Made by a program: the position numbers and the translations under genes
Shown here: positions 7,341 through 13,095 of the stretch, one piece after another
Layout of the letters: each line of letters starts with the position of its first letter
How positions within the stretch are numbered: the first letter of the stretch is position 1
From: a virus
Direction: 5' to 3' (one strand)
Length of the DNA stretch: 21,342 nucleotides
IMG/VR virus record: IMGVR_UViG_3300014720_002145
Location: 1 to 21,342 of that record
The notes under the pieces: model-generated
Seen by the model: the letters and a program-made list of their open reading frames with translations, nothing else
Databases searched by the model: none
Told to the model about the DNA's origin: nothing

Positions 7341-7849
7341 GGTAATTGAATTTGTTGTTGGTTGATACTATAAAAATTCTTAGGTAAAAGCTTACGTGTA
7401 ATAAATTCATCACACACATCTTTTGTAGTGATTCCCAAGTTACGTAAAGTAATATACTTAGGCAAATCTAAATACCAATCATAGTCTTTTTTACCTATGT
7501 CACTGTTACATATAGCATTAATAACTCTTGTTTCACAATGAAAAAGCTTTTTTGCCTTCATAATTTGCAGATATTGCTTTGCTTTCTTAAAATCAGAAAC
7601 AATTCTGTTCAGGGTGCTAGGTGAAAAACTAGCAATTTGTTCAGGAGTATATTCTTTAAGACCATACATTAGTCTTCTGTACATACTACGCTGAATCAAA
7701 TTCAGATACAAACTTTCTTGTGTTTTCTGTACTCTCTTTTGAGTACTAATTTTGTTCTGCACAAGCTTGTCATACTTTACAAATTCAGATTTTCCATCTG
7801 TGTAAGTTACAATGCCTTGTGCTGTGGCTGTAATTGATGTGTAATTCAT
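7337..7849 (-). CDS. Hypothetical protein, basic and helical (170 aa)
   Basis: The protein starts MNYTSITATAQGIVTYTDGK, a strand-rich N-terminus, then becomes basic and helical (residues 35-150) with many lysine, arginine and tyrosine residues. The basic middle could bind nucleic acid, but no helix-turn-helix or other named motif is clear. It is the first gene of the three-gene group before the AAA+/VWA pair. The sequence upstream of its start (ACAAG before ATG) lies close to the end of the small membrane protein gene. Family unknown. Confidence 0.72.
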   Translation of the reverse strand: MNYTSITATAQGIVTYTDGKSEFVKYDKLVQNKISTQKRVQKTQESLYLNLIQRSMYRRLMYGLKEYTPEQIASFSPSTLNRIVSDFKKAKQYLQIMKAKKLFHCETRVINAICNSDIGKKDYDWYLDLPKYITLRNLGITTKDVCDEFITRKLLPKNFYSINQQQIQLP

Positions 7850-7894
7850 CTTGTCATTAAGATTTAATTAATAGCTCAACGCTGACGCGTTATT

Positions 7895-8125
7895 TTAGTC
7901 ATAAAACTTTATTACTTTGTCTACATTTACAAACATAGATGCAATTCTAAGTGCTAAGATTGGAAGTACCATGCAAGGTGATACTAGTAACATTACAATA
8001 TCACTAATCATAAGTCTACCATCTTTCCTTGCGTTACTTATTATTACTGTTGTACCAAAAAGATATAAAAGTATAATGCTAATTATCATCATTTTCTTCT
8101 TGATTTTCTTTTTGTGCAACTTCAT
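7895..8125 (-). CDS. Small two-helix membrane protein
   Basis: With the ATG at 8125 the product is 76 aa, with a very basic N-terminus (MKLHKKKIKKK). A start at 8092 (MMIISIILLYLFGTTVII) would give 65 aa and a shorter overlap with the upstream gene. Two hydrophobic segments follow, about residues 12-30 and 41-64 of the longer form, separated by a polar loop (SNARKDGR). The topology resembles the other small membrane protein at 1815-2027, and both overlap the end of a 49-residue gene. Function unknown; a membrane-acting host-takeover or holin-like role is possible. Confidence 0.6.
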   Translation of the reverse strand: MKLHKKKIKKKMMIISIILLYLFGTTVIISNARKDGRLMISDIVMLLVSPCMVLPILALRIASMFVNVDKVIKFYD

Positions 8126-8228
8126 TCCAATATTCCTGTTGTCTTAAATATTCATCATCATTGAATTGTTCAAGACTAGGATCACGCAGCTTTCCTTCTT
8201 CTAGAAGCTGCATGTACAGTTCTTTCAT
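8079..8228 (-). CDS. Small acidic protein of unknown function (49 aa)
   Basis: The frame reads MKELYMQLLEEGKLRDPSLE and ends in a strongly acidic, asparagine-rich tail (ENQEENDDN) before TAG. It looks like an amphipathic helix pair with a disordered tail. It overlaps the preceding gene by 47 bp and the small membrane protein by 14-47 bp depending on the start used there. Natural-looking composition and the parallel arrangement at 2008-2157 support it, but the double overlap lowers confidence. Family not recognised. Confidence 0.5.
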   Translation of the reverse strand: MKELYMQLLEEGKLRDPSLEQFNDDEYLRQQEYWNEVAQKENQEENDDN

Positions 8229-8388
8229 TTTTCCCATGTAACCTATATTTAGTTCTATCAGAACAGATATGAGAATACTTACTATAAGCTATTTCAATAG
8301 CATGCCAAAAAGAACAGGCGTACACTGGGTACACCTGCTCATGGCCACCATCTATAGCCACATAGAATATCTTTTTACTTTCTACCAT
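8182..8388 (-). CDS. Small phage protein (68 aa)
   Basis: The product starts MVESKKIFYVAIDGGHEQVY, giving two probable strands, then has a helix (SFWHAIEIAYSKYSHI) and a basic tail (SRRRKAA). This strand-strand-helix plan resembles several other very small proteins in the window (10512-10646, 11130-11342, 15012-15113). No catalytic motif is present. The ATG overlaps the end of the upstream gene by 14 bp, so it is probably translated by coupling. Function unknown. Confidence 0.65.
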   Translation of the reverse strand: MVESKKIFYVAIDGGHEQVYPVYACSFWHAIEIAYSKYSHICSDRTKYRLHGKNERTVHAASRRRKAA

Positions 8389-8722
8389 ATCTTTTATTGA
8401 TAATACGCTTGATTAGTCTCATATTGTAAACTACATCATCAAGAGTAATCTCTCCAAGGTCATCCATTGACATTACAAAACTATGCTCCATTCTTGTAAC
8501 AATTTTGTTTATATCATTTACAATCACTTGGTCATTGTTTTGACATGCAGTTAATTTCTCAGTCATACCTTTGATGTCTGCTAAAAGACCATCAATTTTT
8601 CTAGATTGGTTTACTATTATTTCACCACGTCTTTCAGCAAGTTGAGCAGCTTCATTATATGATTCAATATCAATGAATCCTTGCGCATTTTTTTCTTGTT
8701 GTGTTTTCTTAGGTCTTCCCAT
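8375..8722 (-). CDS. Coiled-coil protein with AT-hook-like N-terminus (115 aa)
   Basis: The N-terminus MGRPKKTQQEKN contains GRPKK, close to the core of an AT-hook, which contacts the minor groove of AT-rich DNA. Residues about 25-65 have heptad-like spacing typical of a coiled coil, and the C-terminus is a basic helix (IKRIINKRYGRK). A DNA-associated structural or regulatory role is plausible but unproven; one GRPKK sequence alone is weak evidence. The gene lies about 90 nt downstream of a strong terminator, with a T-rich leader. Confidence 0.7.
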   Translation of the reverse strand: MGRPKKTQQEKNAQGFIDIESYNEAAQLAERRGEIIVNQSRKIDGLLADIKGMTEKLTACQNNDQVIVNDINKIVTRMEHSFVMSMDDLGEITLDDVVYNMRLIKRIINKRYGRK

Positions 8723-8810
8723 GATCCTTTTAATTTTCCAGTTAATACTACTCTCACGCTTATAATTTTTTTTGTAATATATGGCTATATTAGCTTGTAG
8801 AGATAAAAAA

Positions 8811-8834
8811 TGAGCAGTCTTTTACAACTGCTCA
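8811..8834 (-). terminator. Strong intrinsic terminator after the 8873 gene
   Basis: A perfect 8-bp stem (TGAGCAGT / ACTGCTCA) with an 8-nt loop is followed on the minus strand by TTTTTTATC. Its 5' arm with flank (GTGAGCAGTTGTAA on the minus strand) is identical to the conserved end of the repeat elements at 10772-12116. Confidence 0.85.
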
Positions 8835-8872
8835 CTTGTCAAGTAAACACCACTCAGGCAGGTTGCTCTCCT

Positions 8873-9094
8873 CTATGCTACTCTTTGTTTCCAAAGGTGC
8901 TTAGCTACTTTGAGCTGATGTTTCTCAGACTCAGTTTTTTTTGAAAAACAAGCATAATCAATATCAACTTTATGTTTATTGATTGCATTGAACAGTTCAG
9001 TTCTTGCTTGTGCAGCACCAGCAAAAGCGTTAGTTTCTCTTGGTGCAATTTTTACTCGCACTCTTTGTGCAAAGTTCATTTTTAATTTGCTCAT
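8873..9094 (-). CDS. Small basic protein (73 aa)
   Basis: The product is MSKLKMNFAQRVRVKIAPRE followed by an alanine-rich stretch (NAFAGAAQARTELFNAINKH) and a lysine-rich helix ending WKQRVA. High content of K, R, A and H suggests a helical, possibly nucleic-acid-binding protein. It stands as a single-gene unit: a hairpin terminator lies about 40 nt upstream of its start and another about 40 nt after its stop. Family not recognised. Confidence 0.65.
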   Translation of the reverse strand: MSKLKMNFAQRVRVKIAPRETNAFAGAAQARTELFNAINKHKVDIDYACFSKKTESEKHQLKVAKHLWKQRVA

Positions 9095-9135
9095 CTTGCT
9101 ATATATTTGGTTAATAATTACTTACAAGAAAAAAG

Positions 9136-9161
9136 AGTGCAAGGTCGCGAAACCTCACACT
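9136..9161 (-). terminator. Bidirectional-looking terminator upstream of the 9094 gene
   Basis: The stem AGTG..AGGT / ACCT..CACT surrounds a CGCGA-containing loop, with T-runs on both sides: TTTTTTCTTG on the minus strand and GCTTTTTTA on the plus strand. It lies 37 nt after the stop of 9199-9468 and about 42 nt before the ATG at 9094. Confidence 0.75.
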
Positions 9162-9198
9162 GCTTTTTTATTCACTTGGATCCTACACCATGTTAAAT

Positions 9199-9468
9199 TT
9201 ATAATGACATCAATAAAAAATAGGTGATGAAAGCTGCTACTAAAAACACAAACAAATAGTTTGTATAAATAAAAGGCTTCATCATTTTTTCGTGTTCAAT
9301 TTCTCTTTCAAGTATTATTTCTAAATCACTAATTGATTTTTCTATGTTCCATCTCATCAGAGTGTAGTATTCTACACTTGGTGGAACTTTAGATTCTGCA
9401 AGATTGTATAATTGGTTTTGCAATCTTTTAATTTCTGCTTCTATTTTGGCAATTTCTTTCTTATTCAT
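9199..9468 (-). CDS. Coiled-coil protein with C-terminal membrane anchor (89 aa)
   Basis: Residues 1-65 form a charged coiled coil (MNKKEIAKIEAEIKRLQNQL and later EREIEHEKMMK). Residues about 68-88 are one hydrophobic segment (YLFVFLVAAFITYFLLM) ending at the C-terminus. This is a tail-anchored topology with the coil in the cytoplasm, or an i-spanin-like shape if the orientation is reversed. It overlaps the metallopeptidase-like gene by 8 bp (ATG within the stop region). A lysis or membrane-remodelling role is possible but unproven. Confidence 0.7.
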   Translation of the reverse strand: MNKKEIAKIEAEIKRLQNQLYNLAESKVPPSVEYYTLMRWNIEKSISDLEIILEREIEHEKMMKPFIYTNYLFVFLVAAFITYFLLMSL

Positions 9469-9874
9469 CTTCTGACAAAGTTAGTTTATATTCTTTAATA
9501 AGTTTTACTACTTTATAAGTTTCTTTTTCAGCAAAAGTTATCATTTCTTCTTCATGACTATCCCAGCAGCCATTGTAAATATGACCTGATAAATGCATCA
9601 TTTCGTGAAACACAGTAGCTGTTGTTTCAATATCATTGTTGCATCTTGACAGGTTGATATAAACAAAACCTTTGTCTTCTAGTGTATATTCATTAGAGGC
9701 TTTTGGGACATAATTACACCAACCAGCAATATATGCTTGTTCTTCATTGTTCTTGTGTGCTTGACAGTCTGCAAGATTTAACCCATGCATTTCTGTTACA
9801 TTGTAGTAATCAAAAACATCACATGGGTTAAAGCTCAAAATTAGAGTGTACAAGGTATATTCAATCACTACCAT
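9461..9874 (-). CDS. Putative zinc metallopeptidase (HEXXH)
   Basis: This 137-residue protein has the zincin motif FHEMMHLSGH (His90, Glu91, His94), followed by an acidic stretch (SHEEEMITFAE, about 106-116) that could supply the third zinc ligand. The metzincin spacing HExxHxxGxxH is not met, since Tyr100 occupies the last position, so it is closer to gluzincin or minigluzincin-type peptidases. The first 17 residues are hydrophobic and could be a signal or anchor, and five cysteines suggest disulfides. A role in cleaving a host or virion protein is inferred. It starts 7 nt after the stop of the preceding gene. Confidence 0.72.
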   Translation of the reverse strand: MVVIEYTLYTLILSFNPCDVFDYYNVTEMHGLNLADCQAHKNNEEQAYIAGWCNYVPKASNEYTLEDKGFVYINLSRCNNDIETTATVFHEMMHLSGHIYNGCWDSHEEEMITFAEKETYKVVKLIKEYKLTLSEDE

Positions 9875-9881
9875 ATGCTAC

Positions 9882-10118
9882 TTAATTTTTACCATAAAAA
9901 ACTTGTTCATCTATCTCTTCTTTCAGAGATTCAAACTCGTATTCTTCATTATACTCAAACTCTTTTGTTTCAATATAGTGAAGAATTTCTCCTTTGTACA
10001 CATAGTCTGCGACTTTACCATCAGCAAACCATACTGTATACATTTTGTGTCCTTCATGCTCACCAGCAGGTGTGATGGTTCCATTAAGAAGCCACCACAA
10101 AAAAACTATCTTACTCAT
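9882..10118 (-). CDS. Hypothetical protein with membrane-like N-terminus (78 aa)
   Basis: I start it at 10118 (MSKIVFLWWLLNGTITPAGE), 13 nt after the stop of the preceding gene; an upstream ATG at 10199 would overlap that gene by 68 bp. The first 14 residues are hydrophobic. A small beta-rich segment follows (HKMYTVWFADGKVADYVYKG) and an acidic tail (EYNEEYEFESLKEEIDEQ). No family is recognised. It lies directly before the metallopeptidase-like gene and may be co-expressed with it. Confidence 0.62.
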   Translation of the reverse strand: MSKIVFLWWLLNGTITPAGEHEGHKMYTVWFADGKVADYVYKGEILHYIETKEFEYNEEYEFESLKEEIDEQVFYGKN

Positions 10119-10131
10119 AACATTCAATTTA

Positions 10132-10413
10132 TTAAAAGTTTTGTACTTGTTCCATAAGCTCTGAAACTTCTTCTTCTGTAAGATGACCTCTAACGTCACC
10201 TTGTGCTACATGATTATCATAATGCAGCTGAGATTCTTTCATCTCAGGAGACATGTAGACTACAGCTAGTTCATACAGTCCATTTTTACCACCATGTGAG
10301 TAATCATTTCTGATTACAGACACACCAAAGTGGTTATCAAATATCATCCAAGCATAAATGCCATTTAGATAATCTTCTTCAATTTCAAATTCTAAGTCTT
10401 TAAAAGTCTTCAT
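10132..10413 (-). CDS. Hypothetical protein (93 aa)
   Basis: The start at 10413 (MKTFKDLEFEIEEDYLNGIY) is preferred over 10446 because the upstream part lies in the AT-rich leader next to a terminator stem. The sequence has an alternating strand pattern (GIYAWMIFDNHFGVSVI, then LYELAVVYM) and a C-terminal helix (LTEEEVSELMEQVQNF). It resembles small alpha/beta phage proteins without a name. It is the first gene after the hairpin at 10453-10475 and is followed closely by the 78-residue gene. Confidence 0.7.
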   Translation of the reverse strand: MKTFKDLEFEIEEDYLNGIYAWMIFDNHFGVSVIRNDYSHGGKNGLYELAVVYMSPEMKESQLHYDNHVAQGDVRGHLTEEEVSELMEQVQNF

Positions 10414-10452
10414 AGTTGTAGGTTTTTGGTTGATTAATAAATACATAAAAAA

Positions 10453-10475
10453 TGAGCAGTTTTTCTACATGCTCA
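10453..10475 (-). terminator. Intrinsic terminator between the 44-codon gene and the 10413 gene
   Basis: A 6-bp stem (TGAGCA / TGCTCA) with an 11-nt loop is followed on the minus strand by TTTTTTATG. Its 3' arm and T-run (ACTGCTCATTTTTTAT) are identical to those of the terminator at 8811-8834. Confidence 0.75.
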
Positions 10476-10511
10476 GGTATACGCAGAATATCACTGCCTT
10501 TCTATTGTATC

Positions 10512-10646
10512 TTAATCAAGTGAAACATCAATTACTTGATAACCCATAGCATATGCTTGAGTTCTTGCTTCTTCTCTTGAACTAGCTGTTATAGTTATTG
10601 TTCTCCTACCTTGAGGAGTATAATAACCTACAATATATTCATTCAT
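10512..10646 (-). CDS. Microprotein with strand-strand-helix plan (44 aa)
   Basis: The frame encodes MNEYIVGYYTPQGRRTITIT followed by ASSREEARTQAYAMGYQVID and a short acidic end. The pattern is two strands, a helix starting with S-REEA, and a third strand. It has a plausible AT-rich leader and its own downstream terminator. Similar mini-domains occur at 8182-8388 and 15012-15113. Function unknown. Confidence 0.65.
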   Translation of the reverse strand: MNEYIVGYYTPQGRRTITITASSREEARTQAYAMGYQVIDVSLD

Positions 10647-10680
10647 AGTTAAATTTTTTAAAAGTTAATGGTTTAATTAG

Positions 10681-10771
10681 TACTCTCACAAGGTTGCAAC
10701 CCTTGACATACATCCATTATGGCACATCATAAGTGCAAAGGGTAGTATGTTATCCTGCTTGGACAAGAGTA
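10681..10771. other. Inverted-repeat-bounded structured element next to R1
   Basis: TACTCT at 10681-10686 pairs with AGAGTA at 10766-10771, enclosing a hairpin at 10689-10705 (CAAGG / CCTTG around TTGCAA). It abuts the first of the three conserved-end repeats. No reading frame of note lies inside. Probably an RNA structure; strand of transcription unclear. Confidence 0.4.
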
Positions 10772-10876
10772 ATCCCTCTGCACTCAGTTGTAATAATGTA
10801 GTTATTTTGTTATATCCTACTATCCTCCTTCGTGACTATGACTTGGTTTAGGATATTACAACTGCTCACCCTTTGG
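10772..10876. repeat. Conserved-end repeat element R1
   Basis: One of three elements starting ATCCCTCTGCACTCAGTTGT and ending TTACAACTGCTCACCCTTTGG (last base here 10876). The inner parts of the ends form the inverted repeat CAGTTGTAATA / TATTACAACTG. The interior is unlike that of the other copies but has its own inverted repeat (TATCCTA / TAGGATA) that stacks on the 3' arm of the conserved stem. No coding frame is contained. It is most likely a structured RNA or a protein-binding or recombination site. Confidence 0.75.
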
Positions 10877-10976
10877 AGACTGATTAATCAGTGTGGTTTC
10901 ACATCTTACGCTTAATACCATTTCCACTCAGCTGTGGGGTTAGATTGTTATGGTGGTAAGAAGTCTTCATATCCAC

Positions 10977-10994
10977 GTGAGTTGTGGTGCATTA
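10977..10994. repeat. 18-bp direct repeat, copy 1
   Basis: GTGAGTTGTGGTGCATTA is identical to 12119-12136. Here it lies 100 bp past R1, while the second copy lies 2 bp past R3. It may be a protein-binding site or part of a shared RNA fold. Confidence 0.7.
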
Positions 10995-11005
10995 AAGTAA
11001 AGATT

Positions 11006-11035
11006 GGGGATTAGATCATTTGTTCACTAATCCCC
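11006..11035. other. Perfect 9-bp hairpin
   Basis: GGGGATTAG pairs with CTAATCCCC around a 12-nt loop. It lies in the 483-bp non-coding interval 10647-11129, which also holds R1, the element at 10681-10771, and a smaller hairpin at 11060-11079 (AAGGTA / TACCTT). Neither side has a clean T-run, so it is more likely an RNA fold than a simple terminator. Confidence 0.6.
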
Positions 11036-11106
11036 TTTAGAAACATCCCTTGTGTTTCAAAGGTATCTTTAGGTACCTTGACGTGTGGCTAATCACGACC
11101 ATATCT

Positions 11107-11129
11107 ACACTCTGTAGCCAATAGAGTGT
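11107..11129 (+). terminator. Hairpin with T-run on the plus strand
   Basis: A perfect 7-bp stem (ACACTCT / AGAGTGT) is followed on the plus strand by TTATTTTTTG. It touches the stop codon of the minus-strand gene 11130-11342, whose final lysine codons supply the T-run, so it may mark the 3' end of that gene on the minus strand instead. A plus-strand terminator for an RNA from the repeat region is also possible. Confidence 0.45.
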
Positions 11130-11342
11130 TTATTTTTTGTATCTGCCAAAGACAGTTACTTCCGTAGTTATGTGACCAGCAGAAGAATTTTTCTGGACAT
11201 AAACAACCCGCTTATTTCTAATTAAGGGATATGATTCACTATAACAGCAACCACATCCCTCACTATGATAATGCGTGGGAAGTTTACGCTTAACAAAGTT
11301 CTTTGCTTGTCCCAATGTAGAAAAGACTATAAACTTATTCAT
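11130..11342 (-). CDS. Small cysteine/histidine-containing protein (70 aa)
   Basis: The start at 11342 (MNKFIVFSTLGQAKNFVKRK) overlaps the preceding stop by 8 bp; an ATG at 11405 would give a 63-bp overlap. After a strand and a helix there is an HYHSEGCGCCYS segment with two histidines and three cysteines that could bind a metal, then a beta-rich end (KRVVYVQKNS, TTEVTVFGRYKK). No known family. It is paired with 11335-11541 in a two-gene unit flanked by repeat elements R1 and R2. Confidence 0.68.
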   Translation of the reverse strand: MNKFIVFSTLGQAKNFVKRKLPTHYHSEGCGCCYSESYPLIRNKRVVYVQKNSSAGHITTEVTVFGRYKK

Positions 11343-11541
11343 AGTATTCCAACATATAACACCCGATATCAGCCAATATTTGGGCTTCCTTGTTACCTTT
11401 ACCACACTTACTTACTAAAGTACTAATAGTACCATAGTAACCAAGATTAGCAACCATCAGCTTAAGAGCTGACTTAGTTTGGTCATCCATATACCCTAAT
11501 AAGGTATAGTGTCTCACAGTAGGTTCAAAAGTCTGTTCCAT
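11335..11541 (-). CDS. Hypothetical protein (68 aa)
   Basis: The product starts MEQTFEPTVRHYTLLGYMDD and is largely helical after the first 20 residues (QTKSALKLMVANLGYYGTIS). It has no recognised motif. Its leader contains TCTTTAAACTAATTAAAAC and lies directly after a long non-coding interval (11542-12534). Together with 11130-11342 it forms a small coupled gene pair embedded in an otherwise non-coding region. It could be a cassette carried between the repeats. Confidence 0.68.
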   Translation of the reverse strand: MEQTFEPTVRHYTLLGYMDDQTKSALKLMVANLGYYGTISTLVSKCGKGNKEAQILADIGCYMLEYYE

Positions 11542-11801
11542 TTCTATATCTGTTTTAATTAGTTTAAAGATAAAAACCCTAGTACTGATTTTCAGGACCG
11601 TTTAACTAGGATAAGCCACGGGCTGTCAGTGAGACAGCTTCTGTACGATACCAGTCACTAACTGGATAGCTTGAGTTTAAATAATGTTGGTCATCACCCT
11701 TTCATAGTTTAAAATAAAGCCAGTTTAAACACTTGGCTTAGTACTTAATCACAGCTGTTATCTTTCAACCTGATGTCAGCTAGTTTAGAGGTATGTGAAT
11801 A

Positions 11802-11916
11802 ATCCTTCTGCACTCAGTTGTAATACCAACCTGATATTTTTGCACTCCACATGGTATGGACTAACCCTCATTACTGAAGCTGCATATTTCCTGGTTTACA
11901 ACTGCTCACCCTAAGG
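11802..11916. repeat. Conserved-end repeat element R2
   Basis: It shares the ends of R1 and R3: CTTCTGCACTCAGTTGTAAT on the left (one C-to-T change) and TTTACAACTGCTCACCCTAAGG on the right. The interior is unrelated to the other two. The pairing CAGTTGTAAtACCA / TGGTTTACAACTG extends the stem beyond the conserved part, so this copy also closes a stem with compensating sequence. Confidence 0.75.
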
Positions 11917-11994
11917 TTAGTGCAAAGAGAATAATGTTGCATTTGTATAATGTTTCAACTCTTGTTCAAATGCTAATACTTTAAGTATATAAAT

Positions 11995-12116
11995 ATCCCT
12001 CTGCACTCAGTTGTAATATAGTTTTCACAAAACATGGCTTTACATAATCACTATGATTATGAAGGTCTGCACCTCATTGATGTTTGTCACTATTATTACA
12101 ACTGCTCACCCTTTGG
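11995..12116. repeat. Conserved-end repeat element R3
   Basis: The left end ATCCCTCTGCACTCAGTTGT and right end TTACAACTGCTCACCCTTTGG match R1. The terminal stem here is about 15 bp (CAGTTGTAATATAGT against ACTATTATTACAACTG). The interior has its own perfect hairpin CATAATCA / TGATTATG. It begins 78 bp after R2, in the same orientation. Confidence 0.75.
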
Positions 12117-12118
12117 AA

Positions 12119-12136
12119 GTGAGTTGTGGTGCATTA
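12119..12136. repeat. 18-bp direct repeat, copy 2
   Basis: Identical to 10977-10994 (GTGAGTTGTGGTGCATTA), located 2 bp beyond the right end of R3. Confidence 0.7.
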
Positions 12137-12139
12137 CAA

Positions 12140-12215
12140 ATCACAAGCCCTCTTCAAGTCCTGTAAAGGATACTGTTGAGATACTACTCTTGTGATAAAC
12201 CCTAGTAGTGTAGGG
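12140..12215. other. Nested stem element
   Basis: ATCACAAG (12140-12147) pairs with CTTGTGAT (12189-12196) around an inner AGTCCT..AGGATACT hairpin, and CCCTA / TAGGG (12200-12215) forms a second hairpin directly after it. No frame is present. It looks like part of a folded RNA; strand unknown. Confidence 0.45.
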
Positions 12216-12397
12216 CAGTCAGTCACTAAAACAAATGCAAATAAAAAGTGGCTGACTTAAAAGAACTGCACTTCTACTAAAAGCTAATAAAGAACAAATA
12301 CTACATAGAGATATAAAGAAAGAAACTAAGTCTTATATTCTATAGTATGTATGTAAACAGATAGTAATGTATAAACATATGCATAGTAGTAAGTACT

Positions 12398-12422
12398 ATC
12401 TTATGCTATTGTGTGTTTACAG
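12398..12422. repeat. Outlying copy of the TATGCTACTGGGTG repeat
   Basis: ATCTTATGCTATTGTGTGTT followed by TACAG matches the motif repeated at 13119, 13266 and 13354. It overlaps a palindromic structure: ATAGTA / TACTAT at 12383-12399, enclosed by GTAAACA (12353-12359) and TGTTTAC (12414-12420). Confidence 0.5.
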
Positions 12423-12468
12423 TCTGATTAGCTATATATTGCGCGCATTTTTTGTCAGATTACAGGTT

Positions 12469-12518
12469 TGATAAGAGGGGTATAATCCAATACTAATTGG
12501 GCTACCCCCTCATTATCA
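12469..12518 (-). terminator. Long hairpin after the first paralogue gene
   Basis: TGATAA-GAGGGG-TA pairs with TACCCCCTCATTATCA with one or two bulges, and CCAAT / ATTGG forms the top. It lies 17 nt after the stop of 12535-13035. There is no T-run on either side, so it could protect the 3' end of the mRNA or end transcription with a factor. Confidence 0.55.
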
Positions 12519-12534
12519 GTCACTTACAGGAAAA

Positions 12535-13035
12535 TTATTTCCCTGGAAATGCAGGTTTGTTGCTTGCAGATTGGCTGTCTTTGTGAGCCATAACCTCATC
12601 AAGGTTGTCGTGAGTCACAAACAAGTCAGTGCTCTGTGCAGACGGGTCATATTTGCTGAATCTTACAATCTTAACACCATTGTAAGTCAACGCAGGACCA
12701 TCAGCACCTGCACGTTTGATGAAACCATCAATGGCTTCAGCAAAAGGTACATCATCACGTAGAAATTCCTTCTGAACTTCAGCTGGAATACTGTCTGCTA
12801 AGTACTCCATGACAGTGATTTTGCCAGGTACTTCAAGTGTTTTGTGCATTGCAACAAAGCTTGTAAGTAACTTAGTTTGAGCGCGTAATAAGCAACTTCT
12901 TTTAGACTCTCTAATCCATCCTCCACTGATAGACATCTCGCTAGACTCAAGCTGAATATAGCCAAATTCAGCGTTGTTTTTGTACGTGGATACTAAATTC
13001 CCTGTCTTTGCAGGGACAATTTTTACTGTAGACAT
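12535..13035 (-). CDS. Conserved phage protein, paralogue A, possible ssDNA-binding protein
   Basis: This 166-residue protein is a clear paralogue of 14320-14829: both share KIVPA/S-G, a FGY strand, ES-M followed by GWI-E-KR-C-LRA, a KLL-F-AM helix, SIPA-VQKE--RDD-PFAEAI, FIK-AG-DGPALT and VRF--YDPS-QSTD. The strand-rich first half followed by an acidic, low-complexity tail fits phage ssDNA-binding proteins, and similar proteins occur in Bacteroidota phages, but I cannot prove this assignment. Its codons are more GC-rich than those of its neighbours, as expected for strong expression. Iteron-like repeats lie just upstream. Confidence 0.85.
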   Translation of the reverse strand: MSTVKIVPAKTGNLVSTYKNNAEFGYIQLESSEMSISGGWIRESKRSCLLRAQTKLLTSFVAMHKTLEVPGKITVMEYLADSIPAEVQKEFLRDDVPFAEAIDGFIKRAGADGPALTYNGVKIVRFSKYDPSAQSTDLFVTHDNLDEVMAHKDSQSASNKPAFPGK

Positions 13036-13069
13036 AACTCTAGATTTAAATAATTAATACTGTATTCTT

Positions 13070-13075
13070 GGGGGG
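13070..13075 (-). promoter_or_regulatory. C-run motif upstream of paralogue A
   Basis: Six C residues on the minus strand (GCAACCCCCCAAGAATAC), 35 nt before the ATG at 13035. Related C5-C6 motifs occur before paralogue B (14912-14916) and the 33-codon gene (15141-15146), with similar flanks. This may be a shared promoter or activator site of this gene class. Confidence 0.35.
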
Positions 13076-13095
13076 TTGCTGTATTGGACAAATCA

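Larger units (their letters stand above)
11542..12534. other. 993-bp non-coding interval with many RNA-like folds
   Basis: No convincing gene was found on either strand. Besides R2 and R3 it holds hairpins at 11578-11610 (CCTAGT / ACTAGG enclosing CTGATTTTCAG), 11622-11638 (GCTGTC / GACAGC) and 11651-11665 (CCAGT / ACTGG), and a stem at about 11719-11741 (AAGCCA / TGGCTT). AAACCCTAGTA occurs twice, near 11575 and 12197. A cruciform-like set lies at 12353-12420. The density of stems argues for structured RNA rather than decayed genes. Confidence 0.55.

Noticed and set aside
10772-12116. CRISPR array
   Set aside because: Only three copies, irregular spacing (hundreds of bp, then 78 bp), conserved ends rather than one repeat unit, and no cas genes.
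10772-12116. Integron attC sites
   Set aside because: Length and conserved ends recall attC, but the core sequences GTTRRRY / RYYYAAC are not met and no integrase is present.
11542-12534. tRNA or tmRNA gene cluster
   Set aside because: Several stems are present but no cloverleaf with T-arm consensus (GTTCRA) and CCA-compatible acceptor stem could be built on either strand.
12571-12762. Plus-strand frame of 63 codons
   Set aside because: Antisense to paralogue A; no leader or recognisable sequence.
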